From Martinezella lusitana (GTDB lineage Bacteria; Pseudomonadota; Alphaproteobacteria; Rhizobiales; Rhizobiaceae): a DNA stretch of 42,922 bases. Of this stretch, positions 9,065 through 17,611 are shown one piece after another. Position numbers and translations under genes: made by a program. The notes under the pieces are model-generated. The model had not been told where the DNA came from and did not search any database. It worked only from the letters and a program-made list of their open reading frames with translations. The DNA is taken from the NCBI RefSeq assembly GCF_900094565.1, contig NZ_FMAF01000040.1:1-42922 (forward strand), in the 5' to 3' direction. The first letter of the stretch is position 1. Each line of letters begins with the position of its first letter.

Positions 9065-9090
9065 GCCTCCGGCAAACCCGGCGCGGTTCA
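9065..9090 (-). repeat. Right terminal inverted repeat of the IS3-family element
   Basis: 26 bp, perfect complement of 7770-7795. Confidence 0.93.
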
Positions 9091-9149
9091 GGGTTCGGAA
9101 CGAAACTCTTCGAGCGCAATTGCGACGCGCGATTACAAGAGCTGCGATC

Positions 9150-9329
9150 TTAAGATATCCGGCCGAGCCGGTGATGCAGGTTTGAGTATTTTACTGCCAC
9201 TGGCTCGTTTTTCACCACGTGCAGATAGTGGGCGACAGCTACCCGGATGAGCTCAAAGTCCTCTTGCGAAAAGACAGCCCGCGGTCGCTCCAGCAAGATC
9301 GGTTTCTTTTTCTCTTCGTCGTTCGACAT
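9150..9329 (-). CDS. Small conserved hypothetical protein downstream of isocitrate lyase
   Basis: 59 residues (MSNDEEKKKPILLERPRA... ending NLHHRLGRIS). The start at 9329 is supported by GGAGGAA 5-6 nt upstream; the open frame to 9380 overlooks this site. It follows the isocitrate lyase stop by 63 bp on the same strand, so it is probably in the same transcript. It is a charged, soluble protein with an amphipathic segment (FSQEDFELIRVAVAHYLHVV). I recall similar small orfs near aceA in rhizobia but know no function. Confidence 0.7.
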   Translation of the reverse strand: MSNDEEKKKPILLERPRAVFSQEDFELIRVAVAHYLHVVKNEPVAVKYSNLHHRLGRIS

Positions 9330-9392
9330 TACTTCCTCCGGTAAGGTAAAGGACGCAGGCCTGCTGCAGGTCCCTTGCAAGGTAGGTCTGCA

Positions 9393-10985
9393 TCAGGCCG
9401 CAAACTGGTTCATCGTGTTATTGGCTCCGCCGGCCTTAAGCGCCGCCTCGCCGGCAAAATACTCTTTGTGATCGTCGCCAATGTCAGAACCAGCCATGTT
9501 CTGGTGCTTCGCGCAGGCAATGCCCTGGCGGATTTCCCTTCGCTGGACGTTGGCGACGTAACCGAGCATGCCCTGCGCGCCGAAATATTCTTTGGCGAGA
9601 TTGTCCGTCGAGAGCGCCGTGGTGTGATAGGTCGGCAGCGTAATCAGGTGATGGAAAATGCCGGCGCGTTTGGAGGCGTCATGCTGGAAGGTCCTGATTT
9701 TTTCGTCGGCTTCCCGCGCCAAATCGCTGTCGTCATATTGTTCGCTCATCAGCTTGGCCCTGTCGAACCCAGAGACGTCCCTTCCTTCGCTCTGCCAACC
9801 ATCAAAAACCTGCTGCCGGAAATTCAGCGTCCAGTTAAAAGAGGGCGAGTTGTTATAGACCAGCTTGGCATTGGGGATCACCTGCCGGATGCGGTCCATC
9901 ATGCTCGCGATCTGTTCGACATGAGGCTTTTCGGTCTCGATCCACAGCAAGTCGGCGCCATTGTTAAGCGCATTGATGCAGTCAATCACGCAGCGGTCGG
10001 CGCCTGTGCCTTCACGAAACTGATAAAGGTTGGAACGCAGCCGCTTCGGCCGCAAGAGCTTCGAGCCGCGCGTGATCAACACGTCGCCGTTGGAGGGTGG
10101 CTGGCCGGTGACATCGTCGCAATCCAGGAAGCCGTTGTACAGGTCGGCGATGTCGCCTTCGCTGACGCTGAAGGCGATCTGCTTGGTAAGGCCTGCGCCG
10201 AGTGAATCGGTGCGAGCCACGATGATGCCGTCGTCGATGCCGAGCTCGAGAAACGCGTAGCGGCATGCGCGGATCTTGGCGACGAATTCCTCGTGCGGAA
10301 TGGTCACCTTTCCGTCCTGATGGCCGCACTGCTTTTCATCGGAGACCTGGTTCTCGATCTGCAGCGCGCAGGCGCCGGCTTCAATCAACTTTTTCGCCAG
10401 CAGGTAGGTTGCTTCGGCATTTCCGAAACCTGCATCAATATCAGCAATGATGGGAATGACGTGGGTCTGATGATTGTCGACCGCCTGAACCAGCTGCTGT
10501 TCCCGCGCTCGGTCACCCTCCACCCGGGCTTTGTCGATTTCCCTGAACAACATGCCGAGTTCGCGTGAATCTGCCTGGCGCAAGAAGGTGTAGATCTCCT
10601 CGACAAGGGCCGGCACGCTCGTTTTTTCATGCATGGACTGGTCGGGGAGCGGACCGAACTGCGACCGCAGTGCCGTAACCATCCAACCTGAGAGATAGAT
10701 GTAACGGCGTTCCGTCGTGCCGAAGTGCTTTTTCAGCGAGATGACTTTCTGTTGGGCAATAAACCCATGCCAGCATCCGAGCGACTGCGTATATTTGCTC
10801 GGGTCTTGATCATAGGCGCCCATGTCCCGACGCATGATCGCAGCGGTATAGCGCGCAATGTCTAGACCGGTTCTGAATCTGTTCTGAAGGCGCATGCGAG
10901 CGACAGCTTCGGCAGTGAGGCCGGACCATGCGTGGTTTTCGACAATCAAGGTTTTGGCTCCTTCAACACTATCTGAATACGACAT
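9393..10985 (-). CDS. aceA: Isocitrate lyase (long, about 530-aa subfamily)
   Basis: Cleaves isocitrate to glyoxylate and succinate, the first step of the glyoxylate shunt. The 530 residues match the long form exemplified by Pseudomonas aeruginosa AceA (531 aa) rather than the 430-aa form common in rhizobia. The active-site loop reads DEKQCGHQDGKVTIPHEEF with the catalytic Cys. Other signatures are IADIDAGFGNAEATYLL, DDGIIVARTDSLGAGLTKQI and LVYNNSPSFNW. The start at 10985 has GGAGGAG immediately upstream. The gene is divergent from a RamB/ScfR-type regulator 124 bp away. The long subfamily suggests acquisition from another proteobacterial lineage; this is inference from length and motif only. 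Confidence 0.95.
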   Translation of the reverse strand: MSYSDSVEGAKTLIVENHAWSGLTAEAVARMRLQNRFRTGLDIARYTAAIMRRDMGAYDQDPSKYTQSLGCWHGFIAQQKVISLKKHFGTTERRYIYLSGWMVTALRSQFGPLPDQSMHEKTSVPALVEEIYTFLRQADSRELGMLFREIDKARVEGDRAREQQLVQAVDNHQTHVIPIIADIDAGFGNAEATYLLAKKLIEAGACALQIENQVSDEKQCGHQDGKVTIPHEEFVAKIRACRYAFLELGIDDGIIVARTDSLGAGLTKQIAFSVSEGDIADLYNGFLDCDDVTGQPPSNGDVLITRGSKLLRPKRLRSNLYQFREGTGADRCVIDCINALNNGADLLWIETEKPHVEQIASMMDRIRQVIPNAKLVYNNSPSFNWTLNFRQQVFDGWQSEGRDVSGFDRAKLMSEQYDDSDLAREADEKIRTFQHDASKRAGIFHHLITLPTYHTTALSTDNLAKEYFGAQGMLGYVANVQRREIRQGIACAKHQNMAGSDIGDDHKEYFAGEAALKAGGANNTMNQFAA

Positions 10986-11075
10986 TTACTCCTCCAAGGG
11001 TCGGCCAGTTGTGTGCACTGCAATAGCGGGTCGCCGTTTTCTTTTCAGCCGGTGCCTTTGTGATGTTGTCAAACT

Positions 11076-11094
11076 TTACAAGGATATTTTGTAA
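11076..11094. promoter_or_regulatory. Candidate operator: TTACAA-N7-TTGTAA palindrome
   Basis: A perfect inverted repeat TTACAA (11076-11081) and TTGTAA (11089-11094) with a 7-nt AT-rich spacer. It lies in the 124-bp gap between the divergent isocitrate lyase and regulator genes, ending 15 bp before the regulator ATG. Position and symmetry suggest binding by the adjacent dimeric HTH regulator, giving autoregulation and control of aceA. Confidence 0.5.
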
Positions 11095-11109
11095 TGCTGT
11101 AATCGGTGT

Positions 11110-12507
11110 ATGGAAAAACTCTGCGTTTATCTCGGTCCGCGACTTCGACGCTTGCGGAAAAATCTTGGCCTCACTCAAGCCGACATGGCATCTGACCTCG
11201 ATGTCTCCCCTTCTTATGTCGCGCTCATGGAGGGGAATCAGCGACCAGTTACGGCCGAGATTCTTCTGCGACTTGCGAAGATCTACAAGCTCGACATGTC
11301 GCTCTTTGCCGACGACGGCACGCCCGAAATCCTTGCGCGACTACAATCGACCATGAAGGATCCAATATTCAGTGGCATAGAGATATCACCGCTCGAAGTC
11401 GCAGACGTGCTCAGCAGCTTTCCGGGGTTTGCAGAAGCGATGCTGCGGCTCTACACCTCGTACAAGGAGGAACAGATTGTTCTTGCCGATCAACGACAGG
11501 CCGCCCTCGACGGAGGGATCGATGAAGGAGCAGATCCTGTTGCGGGCGTGCGACGGTTCCTCGCAGCTCGACGTAATTGCTTTCCTGGCCTTGATGTTGC
11601 GGCAGAAAAGTTGGCGGCGGCGGTGAAGGAGGCTGGCGGGCTTCCATTCTATCTTATGCAACGTCACAATCTTCGAGTGAGACGATTACCAACGGAGATC
11701 ATGTCAGGATCGGTCCGCCGACTGGACCGACACAGGCATGAGGTTCTACTTGACGACTGCTTGGATCTGGCAAGCCAAAACTTTCAACTTGCACAGCAAC
11801 TCGCCTATCTTGAATCCGAGGGCGATATTCAAAAGTTCGTTCAAGAAGGCAATCTTGCGACAGAGAGTGGGCGACGATTAGCGTACCGGGCGCTCGCAGG
11901 CTACTTTGCAGCAGCCGTTGTCATGCCCTACACGCAATTTGCCAAAGCGGTTGAAGCGCGCCGCTATGATGTCGAAGCGCTCTCGCGTCAATTTGGCACC
12001 AGTTTCGAACAGACGGCACATCGGCTGACCACACTGCAGAAGCCCGGACAAGAGCGGATCCCCTTCTTCTTTATCCGTGTGGATTCTGCAGGCAACGTGT
12101 CCAAGCGCCTCGACAGCGCAAATTTTCCCTTCGCACGACATGGCGGTGGTTGCCCCCTTTGGACGTTGCACCAGGTTTTTACAACGCCGAGGACGGTGGT
12201 AACGCAGTGGCTAGAGTTGCCGGATGGCCAACTATTTTTTTCGATCGCTCGAACCGTAAGTTCCGGGGGAGGTGCCTTTGGACTTCCGCGCGTCGATCGG
12301 GCCGTGGCGCTGGTTTGCGAAGCCAGCCACGTCGAACGTCTGGTCTATCATAAGGACAACACGTCCGTTGTGCCAACGCCCATCGGCATTACCTGTCGTC
12401 TTTGCCAACGCGATAGCTGCACATCCCGGTCGGAACCGCCAATCGGCCGACAGATCTTGCCTGATCACTACCGGCGCACGGACGCGCCATTTGGGTTTTC
12501 CGACTGA
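11110..12507 (+). CDS. XRE-type regulator of the RamB/ScfR family, probably controls the glyoxylate shunt
   Basis: 465 residues. An N-terminal XRE helix-turn-helix (LGPRLRRLRKNLGLTQADMA, then DVSPSYVALMEGNQRPV, residues about 9-65) is followed by a long domain of the short-chain-fatty-acid regulator type. That includes a degenerate M78-like segment around LASQNFQLAQQLAYLE and RALAGYFAAAVVMPY. No HEXXH is present, so no protease activity is expected. A Cys-containing C-terminus (ITCRLCQRDSCTSR) is typical of the family. RamB in actinobacteria represses aceA and aceB and ScfR acts on acetate/propionate genes. Divergence from isocitrate lyase makes the same role likely here. ATG 11110 lacks a strong RBS. 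Confidence 0.85.
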   Translation: MEKLCVYLGPRLRRLRKNLGLTQADMASDLDVSPSYVALMEGNQRPVTAEILLRLAKIYKLDMSLFADDGTPEILARLQSTMKDPIFSGIEISPLEVADVLSSFPGFAEAMLRLYTSYKEEQIVLADQRQAALDGGIDEGADPVAGVRRFLAARRNCFPGLDVAAEKLAAAVKEAGGLPFYLMQRHNLRVRRLPTEIMSGSVRRLDRHRHEVLLDDCLDLASQNFQLAQQLAYLESEGDIQKFVQEGNLATESGRRLAYRALAGYFAAAVVMPYTQFAKAVEARRYDVEALSRQFGTSFEQTAHRLTTLQKPGQERIPFFFIRVDSAGNVSKRLDSANFPFARHGGGCPLWTLHQVFTTPRTVVTQWLELPDGQLFFSIARTVSSGGGAFGLPRVDRAVALVCEASHVERLVYHKDNTSVVPTPIGITCRLCQRDSCTSRSEPPIGRQILPDHYRRTDAPFGFSD

Positions 12508-12511
12508 GGAT

Positions 12512-12535
12512 GAGGGCCGCAGGAGGTGCGCCCTC
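12512..12535 (+). terminator. Weak hairpin after the RamB-like regulator
   Basis: GAGGGC/GCCCTC inverted repeat with a 12-nt loop, starting 4 nt after the regulator stop and followed by a short GTGTTGT stretch. It could act as a weak terminator. Confidence 0.3.
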
Positions 12536-12659
12536 GTGTTGTATCGGCGCCAAGGTGGAACGAATTCGGATCGGCTCCGCCGTTCAATCCGGGATCGTGG
12601 CATGTCACTCCTAAAGTGACGCTCTCTTAGTCAAAAAGCTTCCCGCCAAAGGGCGTCAA

Positions 12660-13400
12660 CCTGTCTATTAATGCAGGTTTCCTGCTTCATCAACGTTGTC
12701 GGCGCCGCTGAACAAATCCTACGTTTCGCGCCATCTGGCCCGCCAATCAGTTCTCCAGTCTCGGCCGGCTAATGTAAGCGGTTGCGATCAGTTGGCTGAT
12801 GGCGACCCTTTCGACCTCGGATGTGATGGTCGCATTGGTCCAGGCGTCTTCAACGTCACCTGCATTCATTCTGGCCATTTTCGTCGGGGCGATCGCTGAC
12901 AACTTTAGCCGACGTAAGGTGATGATCATTGGCCGAAGCCTTATGATGACCGCGTCCGCCATGCTCACGCTTTCCGTTGCTTTCGACGAAACTGATCCGT
13001 GGATCATTCTCGGTTTCAGTTTTCAGGCTGGCTGCGGCATTGCTCTCCACGATCCCGCCTGGCAGGCATCGGTCGGGGATATCGTCGAACGGCCCCACCT
13101 GCCGGGTGCAGTCACGCTTATTTCTGTCGGGTTCAATACTGTTCGCAGTGTCGGTCCCGCACTGGGAGGGATCGTCGTTGCCTCAGCGAGGCCCCTCTCT
13201 GCCTTTGCGATTGCAACATTTGGTTTTGCAGTTCCGCTGATCACCTTGTGGCAAAATAAATGGAAAACGCTTTCCTCATCCTTGCCGCGTGAGGCGATGT
13301 TTACAGCTATCTGTGATGGCTTGCGCTTCACCGCTATGTCCTCAGAAATCAAGGGAACGGTTGCACAGAGCCACTCGCTTTCGGTCGCATTTGGCTGCTC
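12660..13400 (+). pseudogene. MFS exporter (MFS_3 / EntS-like) remnant
   Basis: Reads as the N-terminal half of a major-facilitator exporter: NPTFRAIWPANQFSSLG, then AVAISWLMATLSTSDVMVAL, then the loop DNFSRRKVMIIGRS, and later VGFNTVRSVGPALGGIVVAS. The gene is broken. A TAA (12775-12777) replaces the Gln expected before AVAISW. An extra A near 12710-12714 shifts the frame between the start region (SAPL) and TNPTFR. After about 13370 (AMSSEIKGTVAQ) the similarity ends, so the second half of the transporter is missing. No activity is expected. The exact 5' end is uncertain. Confidence 0.7.
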
Positions 13401-13414
13401 CACGGGCTGGCTGA

Positions 13415-13836
13415 GTGCCCGGCCGAAATCAAGTGGATCGATACCTAAAGGAACTGGAAGCTTTGAAAACGCCCAAGGCAGGAACCATAAACATGATGAC
13501 CCAAGATCAAGAAATTGCCGTGCATCGCGTCGCCGAGGTTATGCGCGGTTCCAATTCGGCTGTGGGAGGCCTTGGCCGCTGGCCCGAAGGCTGTCGCCGC
13601 AGCTCAGCGTGGTTTGCAAAAAGCGCCGGCGTCTCCCATCATCCCCCAGCTCGACTTCAGCTGTTTGCAAGACATCGGTTCGCATCGGCAAATAGGTATG
13701 GTAAATCAATCAGTGGTAGAGCTTCGTGCTACAGCTATTTCAAAGTGACCGTTGCAATATCAAAATTGAAATTCTACTATGGCTTAGGCGAATTTTCCTT
13801 TCATTCGCCAAAGTGGCTGCACGAGCAGTCACCTTT
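13415..13836 (+). other. Unidentified coding remnant before the terminator
   Basis: Frames 13415-13849 and 13515-13748 contain stretches that look protein-like (IDRYLKELEALKTPKAGT... MTQDQEIAVHRVAEVMRGS, and in another frame LAAGPKAVAAAQRGLQ). They are split by frame changes and no family was recognised. It is probably a decayed gene ending at the hairpin just downstream. Confidence 0.3.
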
Positions 13837-13875
13837 GGGCCGCCAATAGCCCCTTCGAGGCGGCCCTTCCTTTGT
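13837..13875 (+). terminator. Rho-independent-type terminator
   Basis: Perfect 8-bp stem GGGCCGCC (13837-13844) / GGCGGCCC (13859-13866) with a 14-nt loop and a TTCCTTT tail on the plus strand. It separates the decayed region to the left from the hxs operon to the right. Confidence 0.65.
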
Positions 13876-14215
13876 GAGACGTCAACGGCATTTCGAATAT
13901 TGGAACGAAAAGGATTCACATCGGCAAAGTGTTGCCCGCCGTGACCGGCAAGGTCGCTATCAAACCACGCCTCCCTGGCTCCTCTGCGATTCGGTGCCAG
14001 ACAAGGAATCACGAGCGCTTCCTGCTACGGCAAGAGGGCAAATCACGAAAGCACTCACTGGAATAAATGTGGTAATTGAAAACCCAGTCGAATGGATACT
14101 TGGTTTGGGACGTCGTGCGCGGGGCTCGAAAGAGAAAATTCAGTGCAACCGTCTGGTGTTTGGATGCCAGCATGGCTACAATCTCAATCGTACGGAATGG
14201 GGAGGCTGCACTGAC
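13876..14215. other. Leader region of the hxs operon
   Basis: 340 bp between the terminator and the chosen hxsD start. The hxsD frame stays open back to 13874, but the translation there has no family resemblance and lacks a supported start, so it is treated as the promoter and leader of the operon. No specific promoter motif was assigned. Confidence 0.4.
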
Positions 14216-14503
14216 GTGAAACCGCAAAACTCTCACACCTCGTCCCCAGAGAAAACTCGCCGCAGTGCGATCGAGCTCGATCCGACATTCCGTCCATATC
14301 TCGCAGTGGCTATCGTTCGGTTTAGTGCGTCGCATCCAGATACAGAAATCGAAATATCGCAAACCATCAGCCTGTTGGATAACGGCGCAGCGCCGAGTGA
14401 TCTGCTCGTTCGAGAGTTCCACCACTGTCTGTATCGCGAGAAAATTTATGCCGAGACGCTTCCGCTCAGGCGTGCCCTGGTCGACGGTGTCCTCGGGCGA
14501 TGA
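14216..14503 (+). CDS. hxsD: His-Xaa-Ser system protein HxsD
   Basis: Small protein of the HXS cassette, about 95 residues from GTG 14216, with GGAGG about 10 nt upstream. This fits the usual size; the only in-frame ATG lies 114 codons further up. The C-terminal part, SDLLVREFHHCLYREKIYAE with LPLRRALVDGVL, matches the family signature remembered as LLNDYxLRE. The core IELDPTFRPYLAVAIVRFSA is a beta-rich segment. The stop overlaps the hxsB start as ATGA. The biochemical role is not known; as a small partner of radical-SAM maturases it could help bind the substrate peptide. Confidence 0.8.
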   Translation: MKPQNSHTSSPEKTRRSAIELDPTFRPYLAVAIVRFSASHPDTEIEISQTISLLDNGAAPSDLLVREFHHCLYREKIYAETLPLRRALVDGVLGR

Positions 14504-15906
14504 CCGTATTTCCCCTTAAGTTCAAACCGTTCGGCGCCGGCTATCTTTTTGCGGATGATGCGGGCGGTTACTTCAAAGCCGACGCTCACTTTCTCAATCG
14601 CTATGCGACCGGAAAGCTGACGGCACTGGATAGGGGCTTTCTTGAAGCAAATGGTCATGCGTTCAATGAGATCGACGATCCAGCCTATATGGGATTTGCC
14701 TACCGGTGGGCCCAACGGTTGCACCGTCCTCAAGAGCTGAATTACGTCATTCTCGTTCCGACCCTCCGTTGCAATTTGGCATGTGCCTATTGCCAGGTGT
14801 CTCGGGTGAACGAGAGCACTCCGGGCTTTGATTGGACGGATGAGACGCTTGAGCGCGTTCTCCGATTTCTCGATGCCATGACGTCCGCGAGCGTCAAAAT
14901 CGAATTCCAGGGTGGCGAGCCACTGCTCCGATTAGACCTATTGGAGAAGGTTCGTGATTTCGCTCGCCGCAAGTTCCAAGAAGTTTTCTTTACGGTATGC
15001 ACCAATCTGCAATCAGTATCGGAAGAAGCTTGGGATTTCCTGGATGCTTCGGACGTCTTCGTGAGTACGTCACTTGATGGCGAATTTTCGACGCATGAGC
15101 GGCAACGAACCGTAAACGCCAAAGACACGCAGCAATTCGTATCGAACCTCAGCTATGCCATCGAGCGCTTGGGGCAGGGAAAGGTCTCGGCTCTCCCGAC
15201 GCTAGACATCAACCAGTTGCCGAGCGTTTCCGAGATCATTGATACATTTGGCCGGTTCGGATTTCGGTCAATTTTCCTTCGACCAGTTAATCATCAGGGT
15301 TTTGCCAGAAAACGGTTTCAGACCACCGGTCTCGAAGACAAATGGAATGCCTACCATGCCGATTTTATCGACGCTCTGATCGAGGACAATTGGACCGCCG
15401 GGCAGCCGGTTGAGGAGTTCTATTTCACACACTGCCTGCGGCGGGTTCTGCGTGGCGGCCACAATCAGCACGTCGACCTTCGTAATCCGAATATTCTCGG
15501 CCGAGACTACATCGTTATTGACTACGATGGCACCTTCTATCCGACGGATGAAGCCAGGATGGTCACGCGGGTTGGACAGGTCGATCTTAGCATTGGCAAT
15601 CTTTGTGACGGCATCGACCAGTCCAAGCTAGACGTGCTGAACCAAGAGTCTTCCAATTCATTCCATCCCGACTGCATCCATTGTCCATACCAAGCCGCGT
15701 GTGGTGCGGACGTTGTTGACGATCTATCCCGTTATGGGCGCATCGATCTACCGAAGGCCGACACAGCCTTCTGTCGCCGTCATACCGCAATCTTCGACAA
15801 GATCTTCGAGCTGCTCTATTCGGCTGACGAGAAAGTCCAAAAGAGCCTTGCGTTCTGGGCCGGAATTCCGGAATTCGATCCGTCACTGGCGCCGGTACAC
15901 ACATGA
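14500..15906 (+). CDS. hxsB: His-Xaa-Ser system radical SAM/SPASM maturase HxsB
   Basis: 468 residues. The radical-SAM [4Fe-4S] motif CxxxCxxC is at Cys91, Cys95 and Cys98 (PTLRCNLACAYCQVS). The SAM-binding GGEP follows in IEFQGGEPLLRLDLLEKV. A C-terminal SPASM-type cysteine cluster (CIHCPYQAACGAD... FCRRH) would hold auxiliary Fe-S clusters. These features define a peptide-modifying enzyme, and in the HXS cassette the presumed substrate is HxsA. It is coupled by 4-nt ATGA overlaps to hxsD before it and hxsC after it. It appears full length with no missing motif. Confidence 0.92.
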   Translation: MTVFPLKFKPFGAGYLFADDAGGYFKADAHFLNRYATGKLTALDRGFLEANGHAFNEIDDPAYMGFAYRWAQRLHRPQELNYVILVPTLRCNLACAYCQVSRVNESTPGFDWTDETLERVLRFLDAMTSASVKIEFQGGEPLLRLDLLEKVRDFARRKFQEVFFTVCTNLQSVSEEAWDFLDASDVFVSTSLDGEFSTHERQRTVNAKDTQQFVSNLSYAIERLGQGKVSALPTLDINQLPSVSEIIDTFGRFGFRSIFLRPVNHQGFARKRFQTTGLEDKWNAYHADFIDALIEDNWTAGQPVEEFYFTHCLRRVLRGGHNQHVDLRNPNILGRDYIVIDYDGTFYPTDEARMVTRVGQVDLSIGNLCDGIDQSKLDVLNQESSNSFHPDCIHCPYQAACGADVVDDLSRYGRIDLPKADTAFCRRHTAIFDKIFELLYSADEKVQKSLAFWAGIPEFDPSLAPVHT

Positions 15907-16985
15907 TCGATTTGCGGCTCAAGATCGATGACGTCCCGATCGACAATCCAAGTATCGTTCGCTTGCGCTCGCACGCGGTGGACAGTGAATATGATGCACT
16001 CCTGATCGACAGAGATCAGGAAAGTCAAACCTTCGATCTCGCGGGTTACTCGCTTCGCGTCCACTGCGGTCCCGAAACCGATCTTGACGGTGACGTCCTG
16101 CTTCTAGTTCCTGGGCGAAAGTCAGCGCATCGATTGGTGCGATCCCGGTCGAGACACAACACCTTCTTGGTCACCGAGCAATGCGACCAGCTCTGCGTCA
16201 TGTGCTCGCAGCCTCCAAAGAAATATCACGCCGACCTCTTCGACCAGTTCACAGTCGCCGCCACCTTAGCGCCGGAAAACGCTCGGATCACCATATCTGG
16301 CGGCGAACCGCTGCTGCACAAAGGAAGGCTGTTTCAGTTTCTTCTAGCAGCCGTGAAAGCCCGGCCGGATATCTCATTTCATGTTCTGACCAACGGCCAG
16401 TTTTTCGAACCGGGCGACAGCACCGTGATGGATGAGATCGGACGTGATCGCGTGCTATGGGGCATTCCGCTCTATGCGCCTTATGCGGGACTTCACGACA
16501 GCATTGTTGGAAAATCCGGAGCCTTTGAAACGCTGTCGTTGAACTTGACGGCGCTGATGAGGGCGGGGGCAGCGGTCGAGCTTCGTACGGTTGTCCTCCA
16601 GCAGAACTGGGATGTGTTGCCACAGCTTGCGAACTATGTCTCGACCCGGCTTCCGTTCATTGACGTATGGGCGATCATGCAACTGGAAAATATTGGCTAC
16701 GGCAGAATGAACTGGGCCCATTCGTTCAAGGATACGTCGCTGGATTTCGGCCGACTCCGCACAGCCATCAACCTCGCGATTGGGCGCGGTATTCAAACGC
16801 TGCTCTATAATTTCCCTCTTTGCAGTGTCCCTCCAGGGTACCGACATCTGGCACCAGGCACGATTTCAGATTGGAAGAACAAATTTTTGGAACAGTGCAG
16901 CGGATGTTCGCTGCGCTCTACTTGTGGTGGATTTTTTGAATGGTATAAAGCTGATCAGGGGTTTGGGGGACTCTCACCACAATGA
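15903..16985 (+). CDS. hxsC: His-Xaa-Ser system radical SAM maturase HxsC
   Basis: 360 residues. The radical-SAM motif is at Cys94, Cys98 and Cys101 (TEQCDQLCVMCSQPPKKYH), with ISGGEPLLHKGRLFQ as the SAM-binding segment. The C-terminus carries a short auxiliary cysteine set (CSGCSLRSTCGGFFEWY). It is the second of the paired maturases of the HXS system. The chemistry on the His-Xaa-Ser repeats is not established. The start overlaps the hxsB stop and the stop overlaps the hxsA start (ATGA both times), so the four hxs genes form one tightly coupled message. Confidence 0.92.
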   Translation: MIDLRLKIDDVPIDNPSIVRLRSHAVDSEYDALLIDRDQESQTFDLAGYSLRVHCGPETDLDGDVLLLVPGRKSAHRLVRSRSRHNTFLVTEQCDQLCVMCSQPPKKYHADLFDQFTVAATLAPENARITISGGEPLLHKGRLFQFLLAAVKARPDISFHVLTNGQFFEPGDSTVMDEIGRDRVLWGIPLYAPYAGLHDSIVGKSGAFETLSLNLTALMRAGAAVELRTVVLQQNWDVLPQLANYVSTRLPFIDVWAIMQLENIGYGRMNWAHSFKDTSLDFGRLRTAINLAIGRGIQTLLYNFPLCSVPPGYRHLAPGTISDWKNKFLEQCSGCSLRSTCGGFFEWYKADQGFGGLSPQ

Positions 16986-17605
16986 AGAAGCGCAAGATCT
17001 ACCTGGTGCCGTCGTTGATCGCGGCCGGTTTCATGCCATCGAAAGGTGATGCTGCGCCGATCATCGGCCTTACCGAAAAGAAGCCGGCCGCCACCTTGTT
17101 CGAACGGTTGCGGGTCAAGCAGGTCTACACCCTTGCCGGCCATAGCTCGCATTCGAGCCACGCAAGCCATGCCAGTCACGCAAGCCACGCATCCTCAGCT
17201 GGAGGTGGCTACGTCCCACGGGGCGATTATGACACTGCTTATCCATCCCCCGATCCGACACCGCGCTATCAGCCCAACCCGGGGCCGGTCATCAGAAGTC
17301 TCCCAACCACTCCAAACTTACCGGCGACGACGTCAACTGGCACCTATTCGACGCAATCCTCTTCGACGAGCGCGCAGCCAGTGCCACTGAAGACGTTGCC
17401 AGGCAACTCGGACAAATTTCGCCGTATCGTCATACAGGTCCAGACCGCTCTGATCGCATTTGGTTATTTCGGCGGCCCGATAACAGGTCAAGTCGATGCC
17501 GCCACGAAGGGCGGGCTCAGTAAAATGCAGGACGCGTACGGTCTCAAAGTCACCGGCACCATAACTCCGCAGGTCCTGTCGGCCCTGGGGATCGCGACGA
17601 ACTAA
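16982..17605 (+). CDS. hxsA: His-Xaa-Ser repeat protein HxsA, putative modified peptide with peptidoglycan-binding domain
   Basis: 207 residues. A short N-terminal basic/hydrophobic leader (MKKRKIYLVPSLIAAGF) ends near GDAA. Six consecutive His-Xaa-Ser triplets at residues 54-71 (HSSHSSHASHASHASHAS) are followed by a Gly/Pro/Thr/Ser-rich linker. The C-terminal domain (about 140-205, VQTALIAFGYFGGPITGQVD, then TKGGLSKMQDAYGLKVTGTI) has the PG_binding_1 repeat pattern. The HxS tract is the presumed target of HxsB and HxsC; its regular histidines could bind metal, which is inference. The tail suggests the product sits on the cell wall in the periplasm. Confidence 0.92.
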   Translation: MKKRKIYLVPSLIAAGFMPSKGDAAPIIGLTEKKPAATLFERLRVKQVYTLAGHSSHSSHASHASHASHASSAGGGYVPRGDYDTAYPSPDPTPRYQPNPGPVIRSLPTTPNLPATTSTGTYSTQSSSTSAQPVPLKTLPGNSDKFRRIVIQVQTALIAFGYFGGPITGQVDAATKGGLSKMQDAYGLKVTGTITPQVLSALGIATN

Positions 17606-17611
17606 ACCGCC

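Larger units (their letters stand above)
7770..9090 (+). mobile_element. Complete IS3-family insertion sequence
   Basis: A 1321-bp element bounded by perfect 26-bp inverted repeats (7770-7795 and 9065-9090, beginning TGAACCGCGCC). It carries the two-orf layout orfA/orfB of the IS3 family. GGG precedes the left end and GGG follows the right end, consistent with a 3-bp target duplication. All parts look intact, so the element may be active. It is inserted between the small conserved orf and citrate synthase and is oriented against them. Confidence 0.93.

Noticed and set aside
9375..10205. 276-aa plus-strand open frame across isocitrate lyase
   Set aside because: Antisense shadow; the minus-strand gene carries the full isocitrate lyase signature.
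13874..14215. N-terminal extension of hxsD back to ATG 13874 (209 aa)
   Set aside because: The extra 114 residues have no family resemblance and would double the usual size. The GTG at 14216 has GGAGG upstream and gives the normal length.
17151..17204. DNA repeat or CRISPR-like array at the His-Xaa-Ser tract
   Set aside because: The 9-nt-scale repetition is explained by the codons of the HxS triplets. There are no spacers, and no CRISPR array was seen anywhere in the window.
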